A model generated the notes under the pieces. The model did not search any database, was not told the DNA's origin, and saw only the letters and a list, made by a program, of their open reading frames with translations. Shown here in pieces: positions 1 to 9,452 of a stretch of DNA of 64,000 nt. Within the stretch, counting starts at the first letter, position 1; each line of letters opens with the position of its first letter. This DNA comes from Corynebacterium sp. 74A (GTDB taxonomy: Bacteria; Actinomycetota; Actinomycetes; Mycobacteriales; Mycobacteriaceae): assembly GCF_008930665.1 (NCBI RefSeq), contig NZ_PQMG01000003.1:186001-250000 (forward strand), written 5' to 3'. The position numbers were made by a program, and so were the translations under genes.

Positions 1-1070
1 CGCTGATCAAGCTCTGGAAACATGACGTTTTGGCGTGCAGCCTCCAAGCCGGAAAACGACACTCCCACGAGCCTGATCGGCCCGAGTTCATCTGGGTAGC
101 GCACCATTTTCTTGGCCACCGCGTGCAAAGTGTCGAAATCATCGGTGGCATAGTTCAGCGTGTGTGAGCGGGACTCGATGTGAAAATCCGCCATACGCAA
201 TTTCACTGTGACCGTACGGGCGCCGCGGCCATCCTGGAGTAGCCGTCGATGTGCTCCGCTCGCGGCGCGCTCCACTGCAGCGTCCACATCATTGACTGTG
301 ACAAGATCCAGCGGATACGTGTGCTCTTGAGAGATTTGTTTCGCAATCGCGCGCGGTTTGACTAAACGGTGGTCGTGTCCGCGCGCAAGATTCCACAATT
401 CGAGGCCGGTTTTTCGGCCGAGGCTTATCACCACTTCTTCTTCGCTGAGTGCCGCGAAGTCACCGATCGTTTCCACCCCGAGCGCCCGCAGCTTGGATGC
501 TGAGACAGGACCGATCCCCCAGAGTTTGCCCACGTCCAAGGGATGGAACATGGCTGATTCCTCTTCCTGGGCAACCACGAAGACGCCATCCGGTTTCGCC
601 TCACCTGAGCCGATTTTCGCGAATTGTTTACCGCTCCCGGCCCCGATCGAGGCGGGCAGGCCTGTTTCTTCGCGAATTTCTTCGCGCAGCTGTTCGGCCC
701 AGGCTTTCACAACGTGAGGTTCCTCGCCTTGTATCTCGTGGGGTTCGAGAAAAGCTTCATCGATGGAGAGCTGTTCAATAACGCCGGCCCGCCGTGCCAC
801 GATCTCGAATACGCGCGCCGATGCTGCCTTGTACACGGCCCGACGCGGCTGCACGACCACTGCCCCGAAGCCCACCATGGCCTTTGCTTGAAACATCGGC
901 ATGGCCGAGTGCGCACCAAACGTGCGCGCTTCATAGGACGCCCCGGCCACCACACCGCGCCCGTGCACCCCGCCTACGAGCACGGGCCGGCCGCGCAGCG
1001 TGGGCCGCGTTAGCTGCTCACAGGATGCATAAAACGCATCCATGTCGATGTGCAGCACCCAACGTCTCAT
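1..1070 (-). CDS. dinB: DNA polymerase IV (Y family), 3' part cut by the window edge
   Basis: Error-prone translesion polymerase that extends past template lesions. About 356 codons are visible from the ATG at 1070 to the left edge, without an in-frame stop; the C-terminal end lies outside the window. The N-terminus shows HIDMDAFYAS (first catalytic Asp and steric region), then SYEAR, and SIDEAFL with the catalytic Asp-Glu pair, followed by a helix-hairpin-helix stretch (KLWGIGPVSASKLRALGV) and a little-finger region. All are typical of DinB. I looked for a LexA box between 1071 and 1338 and saw none. The next gene, an HNH endonuclease, is divergent. Confidence 0.93.
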   Translation of the reverse strand, partial: MRRWVLHIDMDAFYASCEQLTRPTLRGRPVLVGGVHGRGVVAGASYEARTFGAHSAMPMFQAKAMVGFGAVVVQPRRAVYKAASARVFEIVARRAGVIEQLSIDEAFLEPHEIQGEEPHVVKAWAEQLREEIREETGLPASIGAGSGKQFAKIGSGEAKPDGVFVVAQEEESAMFHPLDVGKLWGIGPVSASKLRALGVETIGDFAALSEEEVVISLGRKTGLELWNLARGHDHRLVKPRAIAKQISQEHTYPLDLVTVNDVDAAVERAASGAHRRLLQDGRGARTVTVKLRMADFHIESRSHTLNYATDDFDTLHAVAKKMVRYPDELGPIRLVGVSFSGLEAARQNVMFPELDQ

Positions 1071-1098
1071 ACCTTCGAGTTTTCCAGATCTTTCTCAT

Positions 1099-1111
1099 GC
1101 GCTTATCGACG
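1099..1111 (-). repeat. Copy of the dispersed GGCGTCGATAAGCG motif
   Basis: Reads CGTCGATAAGCGC on the minus strand, in the gap upstream of dinB. See the finding on the dispersed motif; other copies lie near 7684, 19148, 25315, 34634, 39024, 40976, 43502, 56602, 58384 and 62390. Confidence 0.6.
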
Positions 1112-1338
1112 ACGTCTCCTGCCGATGTACCCACACAGGAGCCTGACCAAACATCGCAGTCTAGTTCCACACCGTCGTTTTGGGTGAGGCGGTACGCCCC
1201 AGTTGTGCATAACCCCAGACCAAAGCTGAGTATTCCACAGGCGCACCGCATATCAGGCGTTCTGCCAAGCCGAGATCGCCTGGGGTCGCTAGTCTTCGGC
1301 TACACCCCAAGAACTACCGCCTCTAGGAGAACACCATC

Positions 1339-2772
1339 ATGTCTGTACAACGCTGTCACCAGCTCATTCGCGTCATCGGCGACGCTTATGAGGAGCTCGT
1401 CGAACTTTTTGACTTCGACCAGGGTGGAACCCTGAGCCTCGCCGAGAGTTTGCCGGCGCTCGTAGAGCTAGAAAAACACAAGGCTGTACAAGCGCATTTA
1501 GACATTCTGCTCTGCCATCTCGCGGGCAAAGAAAACCTCACCCACGTCGCTGGGACCAATAAGCCACGCCGCGTACTGCGCGAGCATCTGGGCTGGTCAG
1601 GAAGAAAAATTACCGCTGCTATAGGCGAGGCGAGCCGGCTATACAGTCCCGTGAAAGATGCCCGCGTCGAAGCGGCCGAAACCGATCCCGCTCTCGACGC
1701 CGAAGTCAAGGCAGATGTGGGTCTTGCCATCGATTTGCGCGCCATCTCCCGCAAGAAACTGCTCACCCAGCACATTGGCGCAGAAAAACGCACCCTCATT
1801 GATAAGCAGCTACTCAACCTCATGGCACACAGCTCCCTACAAACCGAAACCTTGCGTGCTGAGGCCATCGACTACGCCGCCAGCCATAGCTTCAATGCCA
1901 CCCGCTCCTTCCTCCGCGAGAAGGTAGCCTCGCTCAACGACACGCTCGAACCCGACAAAGAGCACGCCGAACGCAACCGTTTCGTCACCGTATCCAAGCC
2001 CGATAAACACGGCGGGCAGCGTATTCACGGCTATCTGCCGCCACGCACCTGCGCCAAGTTGCGTTCCCACATGGACAAGCATCTGCGCACCACCCGCGAC
2101 AAGGACGATGCCCGCAGCCTCAACCAGGTCATGGCCGACGCCTTCGACTCAGCCATCGGTTCACACCAAAACAAGGGCGTCTTTGCCATCTCCATCTCAG
2201 CGAAGGACTTCGACATCGAGGACTACCAAGCCGCCAACGTCAGCTTCCCCACTGACACTGGCGTGAGCCTAAGCCCACCAGACGTCCTCAAGGTAGCCGA
2301 GCAGAAATATGGCTTCGTGTGCGTCCACGACCCAGAGACAGGCCAAGCACTGTCTGTCCGCAAGGTGGAACGTCTCGCCAGCTTCCGCGACCGCATAGCG
2401 CTGCTCGCCTCCGAATTGGTGTGCTCGCACCCAGACTGTAACGAACCAGCGAGCCGCTGCCAGGTCCACCACCTGCTCGCGTGGAAAGACGGAGGACAAA
2501 CCGAGCTCCCGAATCTCACCCTGCTCTGTCCCGAACACCACAGCGATAACGACGACTCGCGCAGCAACCCACACAAAACCCACGCGGTACGGGATCCCCG
2601 CACGGGCCGTGTGGGCGTGACCTACCCCGCTACAGCCACGCACCCCACCCCCACCATCACCTTCAACGACTCCCCCGACGCTCAGCGCTCAGCGGGGGCA
2701 CGTATCCGGCAGCAACCATGGCCCCAACCCCTGCGCACAGAGGAGACCACGGAATGGCGCTATGCCAGCTAA
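1339..2772 (+). CDS. DUF222/HNH endonuclease domain protein (13E12-repeat type)
   Basis: A 477-residue protein of the actinobacterial DUF222-HNH family. The N-terminal two thirds are helical and charged (DUF222). A zinc-binding HNH nuclease module lies at about residues 361-405: C-x4-C (CSHPDC), then QVHHLLAWKDGG and LLCPEHH. The ATG at 1339 follows TAGGAGAAC, a good ribosome-binding site. Such genes are frequent, often multicopy, in actinobacteria; their role is unsettled (DNA degradation, mobile-element maturase and phage defence have been proposed). It stands alone between divergent dinB and convergent ileS, so it is probably an accessory insert. No flanking repeats were seen. Confidence 0.88.
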   Translation: MSVQRCHQLIRVIGDAYEELVELFDFDQGGTLSLAESLPALVELEKHKAVQAHLDILLCHLAGKENLTHVAGTNKPRRVLREHLGWSGRKITAAIGEASRLYSPVKDARVEAAETDPALDAEVKADVGLAIDLRAISRKKLLTQHIGAEKRTLIDKQLLNLMAHSSLQTETLRAEAIDYAASHSFNATRSFLREKVASLNDTLEPDKEHAERNRFVTVSKPDKHGGQRIHGYLPPRTCAKLRSHMDKHLRTTRDKDDARSLNQVMADAFDSAIGSHQNKGVFAISISAKDFDIEDYQAANVSFPTDTGVSLSPPDVLKVAEQKYGFVCVHDPETGQALSVRKVERLASFRDRIALLASELVCSHPDCNEPASRCQVHHLLAWKDGGQTELPNLTLLCPEHHSDNDDSRSNPHKTHAVRDPRTGRVGVTYPATATHPTPTITFNDSPDAQRSAGARIRQQPWPQPLRTEETTEWRYAS

Positions 2773-2794
2773 CCAGCCCCACAAACGCAACAAA

Positions 2795-2810
2795 CCCCGC
2801 CGAAGCGGGG
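2795..2810. terminator. Hairpin between convergent HNH gene and ileS
   Basis: CCCCGC-CGAA-GCGGGG, a 6-bp GC stem with a tetraloop, in the 54-bp gap between two convergent genes. It has CTT to its right and AAA to its left, so it may serve both directions. Confidence 0.6.
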
Positions 2811-2826
2811 CTTGGTGACGCGGCTA

Positions 2827-5800
2827 CTATGCCTCGTTCTTCTTCACGGAGACATACACGCCGTCGAGAACAGGATGGCCATCCTTGAGAGCATCATCAG
2901 TGATGGACAGATCCGTACACAGAACTTCACCAGCAATGGTGTCCTTGTGCTTAGTCGCCCACTCCAGCTTGTCTTCCGGAACCGACAACACGGCAGTGAT
3001 TCGATCGGACACCTCAAACTCGGCGGCCTTACGAGCATCCTGAATACCGCGGATTACATCGTTGGCCCAGCCCTCGGCCTCCAAATCCTCGGTGAGGGTC
3101 ATGTCGAGCACCACGAGCCCCTCCATACCGGCAATCTGGTTGGTGGACTCGGGGTTGTCCGCAACTAGCTTCTCGGTGAACTCGCCCGGCTGCAACTCGA
3201 CGCCATCGGCAACCACGGTGTCGCCGGAACGAGAGTAGTTTCCAGCCTTGACCGCCTTGATTGCTTTTTGCACATCCTTGCCCAAGCGCGGACCAGCGAC
3301 ACGTGCGTTCACCACGACCTCGAATCGACCAACGGCATCCACATCGTCAGTGAGCTCAACCTCCTTCACGTTCACCTCATCACGAATGATGTCCGCGAAA
3401 GGCTCAAGGCGCTCCGCGTGCGGCACAGCCACGGTGAGTTTCGGCAAAGGCAGGCGGTTACGCAGCTTGTGCGACTTACGCACCGAGGAGGTAGCCGATA
3501 CCACCATGCGCACCTCGTCCATTGCCTGAACAAGCTTCTCATCGCGCGGGAACTGCGACGCATCCGGGAAGTCAGTCAGGTGCACCGAACGCTCACCGGT
3601 TAAACCGCGGTAAATCACCTCAGTAGCCATCGGCAGCAGCGGGGCGGCCACGCGCGTGAGAGTCTCAAGCACGGTATAGAGAGTGTTGAATGCCTCCGGG
3701 AATTCCTGATCGCCCGCCCAGAAACGGTCACGAGAGCGACGCACATACCAGTTGGTCAAAGCATCACAGAACCAACGCACCTCATCACAAGCGGTAGCAA
3801 TATCCAGATCATCGAGCGCCTTGTCTACTGCCTCGACGAGATCACCGGTCTTAGCCAAGATATAGCGGTCCAGCACGTTTGACGAGCTGGTGTCGAAGCG
3901 CGCCGAGGTGGAGCTGTACAGCTGCAGGAAGCTGTAGGCGTTCCACATCGGAAGCAGTGCCTGGCGCACACCCTCGCGGATTCCTTGCTCGGTCACGATG
4001 AGGTTACCGCCGCGCAGAATGGGTGAGGACATGAGGAACCAGCGCATGGCGTCGGAGCCGTCCCGGTCGAATACCTCGTTCACGTTGGGGTAATTGCCCT
4101 TGGACTTGGACATCTTCAGCCCGTCACTACCCAACACGATGCCGTGGGCCACCACGTTTGAGTAGCCGGCCTTGTCCCACAGCGCAGTAGCGATGACGTG
4201 CATGGTGTAGAACCAGCCACGCGACTGGCCCGAGTACTCGACGATGAAGTCGGCCGGGTTGTGGGTGTCGAACCACTCTTTGTTCTCGAAGGGGTAGTGC
4301 TTTTGTGCGAACGGCATGGAGCCGGACTCGAACCAGCAGTCAAGGACTTCTGGTACGCGCCGCATGGTGGATTGCCCGGTCGGATCGTCTGGGTTGGGCC
4401 GGGCCAGTTCGTCGATGTAGGGGCGGTGCAGCGACGTAGGTCGCGTACCGAAGTCGCGTTCAAGCTCGTCGAGGGAGCCATAGACATCAACGCGCGGGTA
4501 CTCGTCGTTGTCGGAGACCCACACTGGGATGGGCGATCCCCAGTAGCGGTTGCGGGAGATGTTCCAGTCGCGTGCGCCTTCCAGCCATTTGCCGAATTGG
4601 CCGTCGCGAATGTGCTCGGGAACCCAGCGGATCTGGTCGTGGTTGAGTTCCACCATCCGGTCGCGGATTTTGGTGACCTCGATGAACCAGGAGGGCAGCG
4701 CCATGTAGATCAGAGGCTCTCCAGAGCGCCAGGAGTGCGGGTAGGAGTGCTCGATGGTCTGGTGGCGGAGGACGCGCTTGGCGGCCTTGAGGTCCTTGAT
4801 GATGTGCTTGTTCGCATCGAAGACCAGTTGTCCCTCGTATTCGGGCACAGCGTTGGTGAACTTACCGTCCATGTCCACGGGGATGACCACGTCGATGCCA
4901 TTGGCCGAGCAGGTGTTCATGTCGTCTTCACCGAAGGCGGGGGCCTGGTGAACGATGCCGGTACCGTCCTCGGTGGTCACATAGTCGGCGCCGAGGATCT
5001 GGAAAGCGTTGGGGTGGTCCTTGAAGTGCGGGAAGATCGGCTCGTAGCTCAGGCCAACGAGTTCGTTTCCGGGGTGGGTAGAGACGATCTCGTGATTCTC
5101 GCCGAGCTCCTTGGTGTACTGCCCCAGCAGGTTTTCGGCGATCAGGAAGTCCGCGCCGCGGAATTCTTCCAGTCCGTCGTCGCCGACGCGCACCCGCAGG
5201 TAGGTGACGTCGGGGTGTACAGCGAGCGCCAGGTTGGACGGCAGAGTCCACGGGGTGGTGGTCCATGCAAGTGCCTGGGTGCCCACGAGCTCGGGGTTGG
5301 CGTCGCCGTGGGCTGCGGTGATGGGGAAGGTCACCGTCAGGGTGGGGTCTTGGCGCATTTTGTAGCTGTCGTCGAGGCGGGTTTCCTGGTTAGACAGCGG
5401 GGTGTGCTCGGCCCACGAGTAGGGCAGCACGCGGAAGCCTTGGTAGATCAGGCCCTTCTCGTAGAGAGTTTTAAACGCCCACATGATGGATTCCATGTAG
5501 TTCAGATCCATCGTCTTGTAGCCGTTATCAAAGTCCACCCAGCGGGCCTGGCGGGTGACGTATTCTTTCCACTCTTCGGTGTACTGCAGCACGGAGGTGC
5601 CGCAGTATTCGTTAAATTTCGCCAAACCCATGTCTTCGATCTCACCTTTGTCGGTGATTCCGAGCTGCTTTTCTGCTTCGAGCTCGGCGGGCAGGCCGTG
5701 GCAGTCCCAGCCGAAGACGCGATCGACTTTCTTGCCCTTCATCGTTTGGAAGCGGGGCACGATGTCTTTGACATAGCCGGTCAGGAGGTGGCCGTAATGC

Positions 5801-6012
5801 GGCAGGCCGTTGGCGAAGGGAGGCCCGTCGTAGAAAACGAATTCTTTGGCGCCTTCGCGTTGTTCAACGGAGGCGTGGAAGGTGCGATCGTTCTTCCAGT
5901 AGTCGAGAACGTTCTTTTCCATGTCGGGGAATCGGCTGCTTCCGCCGCTCATGTCTACGCGGGGATAGACTCCGCCTACGTTGCTCTTCGATGAGCTGTC
6001 GCCTGTGGTCAT
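2827..6012 (-). CDS. ileS: Isoleucyl-tRNA synthetase
   Basis: Charges tRNA-Ile with isoleucine and edits valine; cytoplasmic class I synthetase. The 1061-residue length, the HIGH variant PHYGH (about residue 91) and LKMSKSKGN (about residue 630) identify it. The segment [10 protein letters not shown] is characteristic of the long, eukaryote-like IleRS2 type found in actinobacteria, which is generally less sensitive to mupirocin; that last point is family knowledge, not read here. The ATG at 6012 has AAGGAG at 6018-6023, a 5-nt spacer. It is preceded by a T-box leader and appears monocistronic, ending at a hairpin. Confidence 0.98.
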   Translation of the reverse strand: MTTGDSSSKSNVGGVYPRVDMSGGSSRFPDMEKNVLDYWKNDRTFHASVEQREGAKEFVFYDGPPFANGLPHYGHLLTGYVKDIVPRFQTMKGKKVDRVFGWDCHGLPAELEAEKQLGITDKGEIEDMGLAKFNEYCGTSVLQYTEEWKEYVTRQARWVDFDNGYKTMDLNYMESIMWAFKTLYEKGLIYQGFRVLPYSWAEHTPLSNQETRLDDSYKMRQDPTLTVTFPITAAHGDANPELVGTQALAWTTTPWTLPSNLALAVHPDVTYLRVRVGDDGLEEFRGADFLIAENLLGQYTKELGENHEIVSTHPGNELVGLSYEPIFPHFKDHPNAFQILGADYVTTEDGTGIVHQAPAFGEDDMNTCSANGIDVVIPVDMDGKFTNAVPEYEGQLVFDANKHIIKDLKAAKRVLRHQTIEHSYPHSWRSGEPLIYMALPSWFIEVTKIRDRMVELNHDQIRWVPEHIRDGQFGKWLEGARDWNISRNRYWGSPIPVWVSDNDEYPRVDVYGSLDELERDFGTRPTSLHRPYIDELARPNPDDPTGQSTMRRVPEVLDCWFESGSMPFAQKHYPFENKEWFDTHNPADFIVEYSGQSRGWFYTMHVIATALWDKAGYSNVVAHGIVLGSDGLKMSKSKGNYPNVNEVFDRDGSDAMRWFLMSSPILRGGNLIVTEQGIREGVRQALLPMWNAYSFLQLYSSTSARFDTSSSNVLDRYILAKTGDLVEAVDKALDDLDIATACDEVRWFCDALTNWYVRRSRDRFWAGDQEFPEAFNTLYTVLETLTRVAAPLLPMATEVIYRGLTGERSVHLTDFPDASQFPRDEKLVQAMDEVRMVVSATSSVRKSHKLRNRLPLPKLTVAVPHAERLEPFADIIRDEVNVKEVELTDDVDAVGRFEVVVNARVAGPRLGKDVQKAIKAVKAGNYSRSGDTVVADGVELQPGEFTEKLVADNPESTNQIAGMEGLVVLDMTLTEDLEAEGWANDVIRGIQDARKAAEFEVSDRITAVLSVPEDKLEWATKHKDTIAGEVLCTDLSITDDALKDGHPVLDGVYVSVKKNEA

Positions 6013-6017
6013 GTGGG

Positions 6018-6300
6018 CTCCTTACAAAGACAATTCCGGGCAGTTATGCGTGTGGTGTTATTCGCCTAGGGACGAGTTTCCCTGAGCATCTCTGCCCTGG
6101 GTACCCGCGGTACCACCCTATTTGCGTGCACCCCAGGAGGGCGCGCGCCTCTTCGTTTGTCTTGTGTAAGGATTATCGACCCTCGTCGGCTGGTTCTACT
6201 TGCCGCCGTAGCGGGGTTCTTCCAGCAGCTCCCCGGTGATGGCCGGATCAACGCCTTGTGTTGCGTCACGGGGTGTTCACCCCTCGTATGTGATGCTTCC
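6018..6300 (-). promoter_or_regulatory. T-box riboswitch of ileS (translational, actinobacterial type)
   Basis: The minus strand carries the T-box core AGGGTGGTACCGCGG (plus-strand complement at 6105-6119), the sequence that pairs with the uncharged tRNA acceptor end. Upstream, GGCCATCACCGGGG (about 6230-6243) fits the conserved stem-I loop of actinobacterial ileS T-boxes, with ATC at 6240-6238 as the isoleucine specifier codon. No run of U follows the antiterminator region; the leader runs straight into the AAGGAG at 6018-6023. Control is therefore expected at ribosome access: uncharged tRNA-Ile should free the Shine-Dalgarno sequence. Confidence 0.92.
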
Positions 6301-6305
6301 GAGCA

Positions 6306-6311
6306 AGTATA
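6306..6311 (-). promoter_or_regulatory. Probable -10 element of ileS
   Basis: TATACT on the minus strand, just upstream of the T-box leader. A perfect 12-bp palindrome, GGAGAATTCTCC, lies at 6314-6325 directly behind it, in the -35/-10 spacer region; it may be incidental or an operator. Confidence 0.5.
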
Positions 6312-6371
6312 TCGGAGAATTCTCCTTCAGCGATAGTTCGGTTTTCCTCGCCCGTCGCCGCGCGACGGTGG

Positions 6372-6536
6372 CTATCGCTTTCGCCGCGCGTAGCGCCATG
6401 TATCGATCCCCCACACCGCGATGCCTGCGATGGAGGTAGCGATTAGAAGGTAAGCGAAAATGATCTCCTCGGTCTGCACAGTGAGAACAAGCAGAAAGAA
6501 ACTTGCGAGGGCGAGCACGATAGCGAGAAGCATCAT
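6372..6536 (-). CDS. Small two-helix membrane protein, function unknown
   Basis: A 54-residue protein with two hydrophobic stretches (about residues 2-20 and 25-43) and a basic tail ending WRYARRKR. I chose the MM pair at 6536/6533 because the residues upstream (to a GTG at 6632) are low-complexity and not protein-like. The ribosome-binding site is weak. A short membrane protein between ileS and divIVA is also expected from corynebacterial gene order. I know no function. Confidence 0.6.
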   Translation of the reverse strand: MMLLAIVLALASFFLLVLTVQTEEIIFAYLLIATSIAGIAVWGIDTWRYARRKR

Positions 6537-6641
6537 AGGCAGGATTGTAGAGGGTGAGGGGCTGTTTTGTGCTTTACGACGCCACCCGCGCTCCCGAGTG
6601 TGCACCACCCCCCCACATGCGCCCACCGTCACCCTGCTCTT

Positions 6642-6660
6642 TTAGGTAAGCCTGCGTTGA
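6642..6660. promoter_or_regulatory. Candidate DtxR (iron repressor) operator
   Basis: TTAGGTAAGCCTGCGTTGA matches the 19-bp DtxR consensus TTAGGTTAGSCTAACCTAA at about 13 positions, with a near-perfect left half (TTAGGTaAGCCT) and a poor right half. It lies about 97 nt upstream of the FTR1-like iron permease start, where an iron-responsive operator would be expected. Confidence 0.5.
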
Positions 6661-6756
6661 AGAATACAATCGCGCCGAGGCTACTTTTGACTCGGCCTCG
6701 GATAAGTGTTGAGGGCCTATGAGGGCTACGCGATGTCGTGCATAAGGGAGTGTCAG

Positions 6757-7623
6757 GTGTTTCTGGCGAATTTCCTCTTTAGCCTCCGCGAGGGGGTCGA
6801 GGCCGCAGTGATCGTGGGGATGCTCATTGCCCTTATCACCCGTGCCGGTCGCCGCGATCTTCTGCCACGGCTGTGGCTGGGCCTGACCCTGGCCGCAGGG
6901 CTGTCGCTGCTGCTGGGCGCTGTTGCCACATGGGGACCGTATGCTGCGTCGGCCCGAGCCCACTTACTGCTCAGCGGCGTCTTGTCTGTGGTGTCCGCCG
7001 GTGTGGTGACGTGGCTGATTTTCTGGCTGGCCACGCACTCCCGCAGCAACAAACACCGGCATGATCCACCAGCCGCACTCACCCCAACGGGCACGATCTG
7101 GGTGCTGGTGCTGGCCATCATCAGTGTCGCCCGCCTCGGTACAGACACTGCCCTTTTTGTGTGCTCTGCCCTCAAAGCCGTCCACACGGACGGTGTGGTG
7201 GCCCCTGCTGCGGGCAGCGTGGCGGGGTTGATCGCCTCGGCAGTCATTGGATGGTTGGTCTACACCGGCATCGGCTGGATGAATTTTTCCGTATGCATTC
7301 GCTTCATGGCTGCTCTTTTCCTGCTGGCCGCCGCGGGCAGCGTTTCCCACGGCCTCGGGGATCTTCAGGCGGCCTCGCTCCTGCCCGGCTGGAGTAGTCA
7401 GCTCTATGACGTCTCGGGGTATTTCGACAACGGTAATCTTCTCCTGCGCACCGATACTCTGTGGTTTGTTCTGGCCGAGTCCATGTTCAAGCTGAACCTC
7501 TCCCCCACGCACCTCCAGATAGCAGGCTGGATGCTCTATCTCCTCGCCGTGCTCCCGCTGTATCTCCGCGTTTCTTCCCCTCGCCACTCGAGCCACTCCG
7601 CGGAACGCCGTCACCAGAGCTAA
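6757..7623 (+). CDS. FTR1/EfeU-family iron permease
   Basis: A 288-residue polytopic membrane protein. It begins directly with a helix bearing REGVE (residues 11-15), the iron-binding REGxE motif of FTR1/EfeU permeases. The GTG at 6757 follows AAGGGAG with a 6-nt spacer, which fixes the start better than upstream ATGs. About seven hydrophobic helices follow. The second REGxE motif expected mid-protein is replaced by RLGTD (residues 126-130), so iron binding may be altered. No EfeO or EfeB partner gene is adjacent. A DtxR-like box lies upstream. Confidence 0.75.
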   Translation: MFLANFLFSLREGVEAAVIVGMLIALITRAGRRDLLPRLWLGLTLAAGLSLLLGAVATWGPYAASARAHLLLSGVLSVVSAGVVTWLIFWLATHSRSNKHRHDPPAALTPTGTIWVLVLAIISVARLGTDTALFVCSALKAVHTDGVVAPAAGSVAGLIASAVIGWLVYTGIGWMNFSVCIRFMAALFLLAAAGSVSHGLGDLQAASLLPGWSSQLYDVSGYFDNGNLLLRTDTLWFVLAESMFKLNLSPTHLQIAGWMLYLLAVLPLYLRVSSPRHSSHSAERRHQS

Positions 7624-7683
7624 CCCCACTGCCCCACGTTCCCGGCGTTACGAGCGACTTCAAGGCCTGCCGGCCTCCAGGGT

Positions 7684-7697
7684 GGCGTCGACAAGCG
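7684..7697 (+). repeat. Copy of the dispersed GGCGTCGATAAGCG motif
   Basis: GGCGTCGACAAGCG in the 130-bp gap between the convergent permease gene and wag31, just before the shared hairpin. One difference (T to C) from the commonest form. Confidence 0.6.
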
Positions 7698-7707
7698 AGC
7701 ATGCCGA

Positions 7708-7737
7708 AGGCCCCACACACATCGGTGCGTGGGGCCT
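7708..7737. terminator. Bidirectional terminator hairpin
   Basis: AGGCCCCAC-x-CAC / GTG-x-GTGGGGCCT, a long GC-rich stem with one mismatch and a short ATCG loop, between convergent genes. Confidence 0.75.
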
Positions 7738-7753
7738 GTAGCTACAAAAACTG

Positions 7754-8728
7754 CTAGTTGTTCGAACCGTTGTGGGGGTTCGGAGCCGAGGTGGTGGTGG
7801 TATCCAGCTCCTGCAGCTTGGTCTCCAGCAGGTTCTTCAGGCGAGTGCGGTACTCGCGCTCGAAGACGCGCAGCTCGTCGATACGGTTCTCGTAGACGCT
7901 CTGCTGCTGCTTCATGGTGGCCATGGTCTCGCTGTACTTGCGGTCGGCCTCGGTCTGCAGGCTGGAGGCCTTCTGCTCGGCCTGCTTGACCTTGGCATCG
8001 GACTGCGCGGTGGCGTCGTGGATCATGGTCTCGGAGCGCTGCTTGGCGTCGGAGAGCATGCGCTCGGACTTCTCGTTGGCTTCCGCAATGGTCTTTGCGG
8101 CCTGGTCCTTGGCGGTACCCAGGGTGCGGCGAGAGGTCTCGTTGGCCTCGTTGATGGTCTTCTCGGCGGTCGCGCGGGCCTCGTCCAGCATGGACTGAGA
8201 CTCGTTGCGGGCGTCGTTGGTGAGACGATCGGCCATCTCCTGAGCCAGACCCAGGACGCGAGCGGCCTGCATGTGGGTCTCGGGGGAAGCGTTCTGATCA
8301 TCTGCGGCAGCGGCCACGGAGACCGGCTGCTGCGGCTGCTGCTGAGCGCCAGCTTTGTCGCGGGCCTGAGCTGCTGCCTTGCGGGCCTCTTCGGCCTCCT
8401 TGCGGGCAGACTCGGCCTGCTTCTTGGCTTCTGCGAGTTGGGACTCGTACTTGGTGGCGAGCTCCTTCTCGATGCGTGTGCGCAGCTCGGTCTCGTTGAC
8501 CGCCGGGCTGGCAGCAACTGCGCCACCGCGCACGCTGTCGGCGGAGTCGAGCTCCGATTGGAGCTCCTCCACCTGTGCACGCAGTGCATCGTTGTCGTCC
8601 TGGAGTTGACCAAGAGTGTCTTCGACGAGATCGAGGAACTGGTCAACCTCATCCTCAGCGTAGCCTCGCTTGCCGATCGGCGGCTTGCTAAAGGCAACAT
8701 TGTGCACGTCGGCTGGAGTCAGCGGCAT
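7754..8728 (-). CDS. wag31: DivIVA/Wag31 polar growth scaffold
   Basis: Coiled-coil protein that marks curved membrane at the poles and septum and recruits the cell-wall elongation machinery in polar-growing actinobacteria. In 324 residues it shows the DivIVA lipid-binding domain at 1-60 (LTPADVHNVAFSKPPIGKRG), a first coiled coil (40-75), a long Ala/Glu/Lys-rich heptad region (about 90-280) and an Asn/Gly-rich tail. The hydrophobic segment seen in other DivIVA is absent, as expected. It is the last gene of the dcw block and has its own 420-bp upstream region, so it is probably transcribed separately. Confidence 0.96.
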   Translation of the reverse strand: MPLTPADVHNVAFSKPPIGKRGYAEDEVDQFLDLVEDTLGQLQDDNDALRAQVEELQSELDSADSVRGGAVAASPAVNETELRTRIEKELATKYESQLAEAKKQAESARKEAEEARKAAAQARDKAGAQQQPQQPVSVAAAADDQNASPETHMQAARVLGLAQEMADRLTNDARNESQSMLDEARATAEKTINEANETSRRTLGTAKDQAAKTIAEANEKSERMLSDAKQRSETMIHDATAQSDAKVKQAEQKASSLQTEADRKYSETMATMKQQQSVYENRIDELRVFEREYRTRLKNLLETKLQELDTTTTSAPNPHNGSNN

Positions 8729-9149
8729 TGACGATTCCCTTCGCGTTAGTTTCTCTATCTTAAAAATTCTCTCAGCCGCTCTGGCGCCGTACAGGATGCT
8801 TAGACACTCTTTCGCAGCTTTGAAAATTTTTCGCGACCGACGGGGGATCTGCCTCCGTCGAATCTATATTTCTACGTTTTTCTCTTATTACGTTATCTTA
8901 CGCAGATTCCCTCAAGGTGCACTGCACCTTAACACAATATACGGGTTTGATTTCGGATGTCTACGCAATTTGCTGCCGAGTCCGCGAGGACTCTGCCCGC
9001 AGGTTACCCCCGCTAGCCACATCGTAGTATCCGATTTCTCATGCTCTACACAGAACATCACCCCGTATACCGGGCCACAGCCTCACGGCAGTGAAGCTGA
9101 TATCCCGAGTGTACGGGGTGGGAGGTGAAACCGTCGAGAATTGCACAAA
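8729..9149 (-). other. Upstream region of wag31, with a 17-bp palindrome
   Basis: Non-coding, comparatively AT-rich. It holds a perfect inverted repeat AAGGTGCA-C-TGCACCTT at 8914-8930, about 190 nt before the wag31 start, and a second short hairpin GAGTCC-GCGA-GGACTC at 8978-8993. These may be an operator and a leader structure, or a terminator-like element after yggT. No convincing open frame. Confidence 0.5.
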
Positions 9150-9452
9150 TTACACGAACGCGGCGCTATAGATGGCGATGACGATGTACTCCAGCAGGAT
9201 GAGGCCGATGAACAGCACCAGCACGGAGACGTCCAGAGCCACTCCGCCCATGCGTACCGAGGGGATCATCCTGCGCAGGGCCTTCACGGGTGGGTCGGTG
9301 ACCATGAAGATGGGCTCGGCGATGTAGTAGAACCAGCGCGGCGGAGAGAAGCTGCGCGAGAACGACACCACCATCTCAATCAGGATGCGGGCGATGAGCA
9401 CATAGCGAAAGATGCGGATCGCCCAAAGCAGAATCATAAAAGCTGTAGTCAC
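9150..9452 (-). CDS. YggT-family membrane protein (YlmG)
   Basis: A 100-residue protein with two hydrophobic helices separated by a polar loop containing SRSFSPPRWFYYIAEP and the conserved TDPPVKALRRMIP stretch, the YggT signature. YlmG-type proteins sit next to sepF and wag31 in Gram-positive dcw clusters and are linked to division or membrane organisation; the biochemical role is unknown. Start is GTG at 9452. Confidence 0.92.
   Translation of the reverse strand: MTTAFMILLWAIRIFRYVLIARILIEMVVSFSRSFSPPRWFYYIAEPIFMVTDPPVKALRRMIPSVRMGGVALDVSVLVLFIGLILLEYIVIAIYSAAFV

Noticed and set aside
1071..1338. SOS control of dinB
   Set aside because: No sequence close to TCGAAC-N4-GTTCGA in the gap upstream of dinB.
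4198..5994. 598-codon open frame on the plus strand opposite ileS
   Set aside because: Mirror frame of a GC-rich gene; His/Val/Gly-rich, no motif, and ileS on the other strand is certain.
7757..7779. TTCGAACCG as a second LexA box near the end of wag31
   Set aside because: It lies inside the coding sequence and the spacing to the next GTTCG is wrong for LexA.
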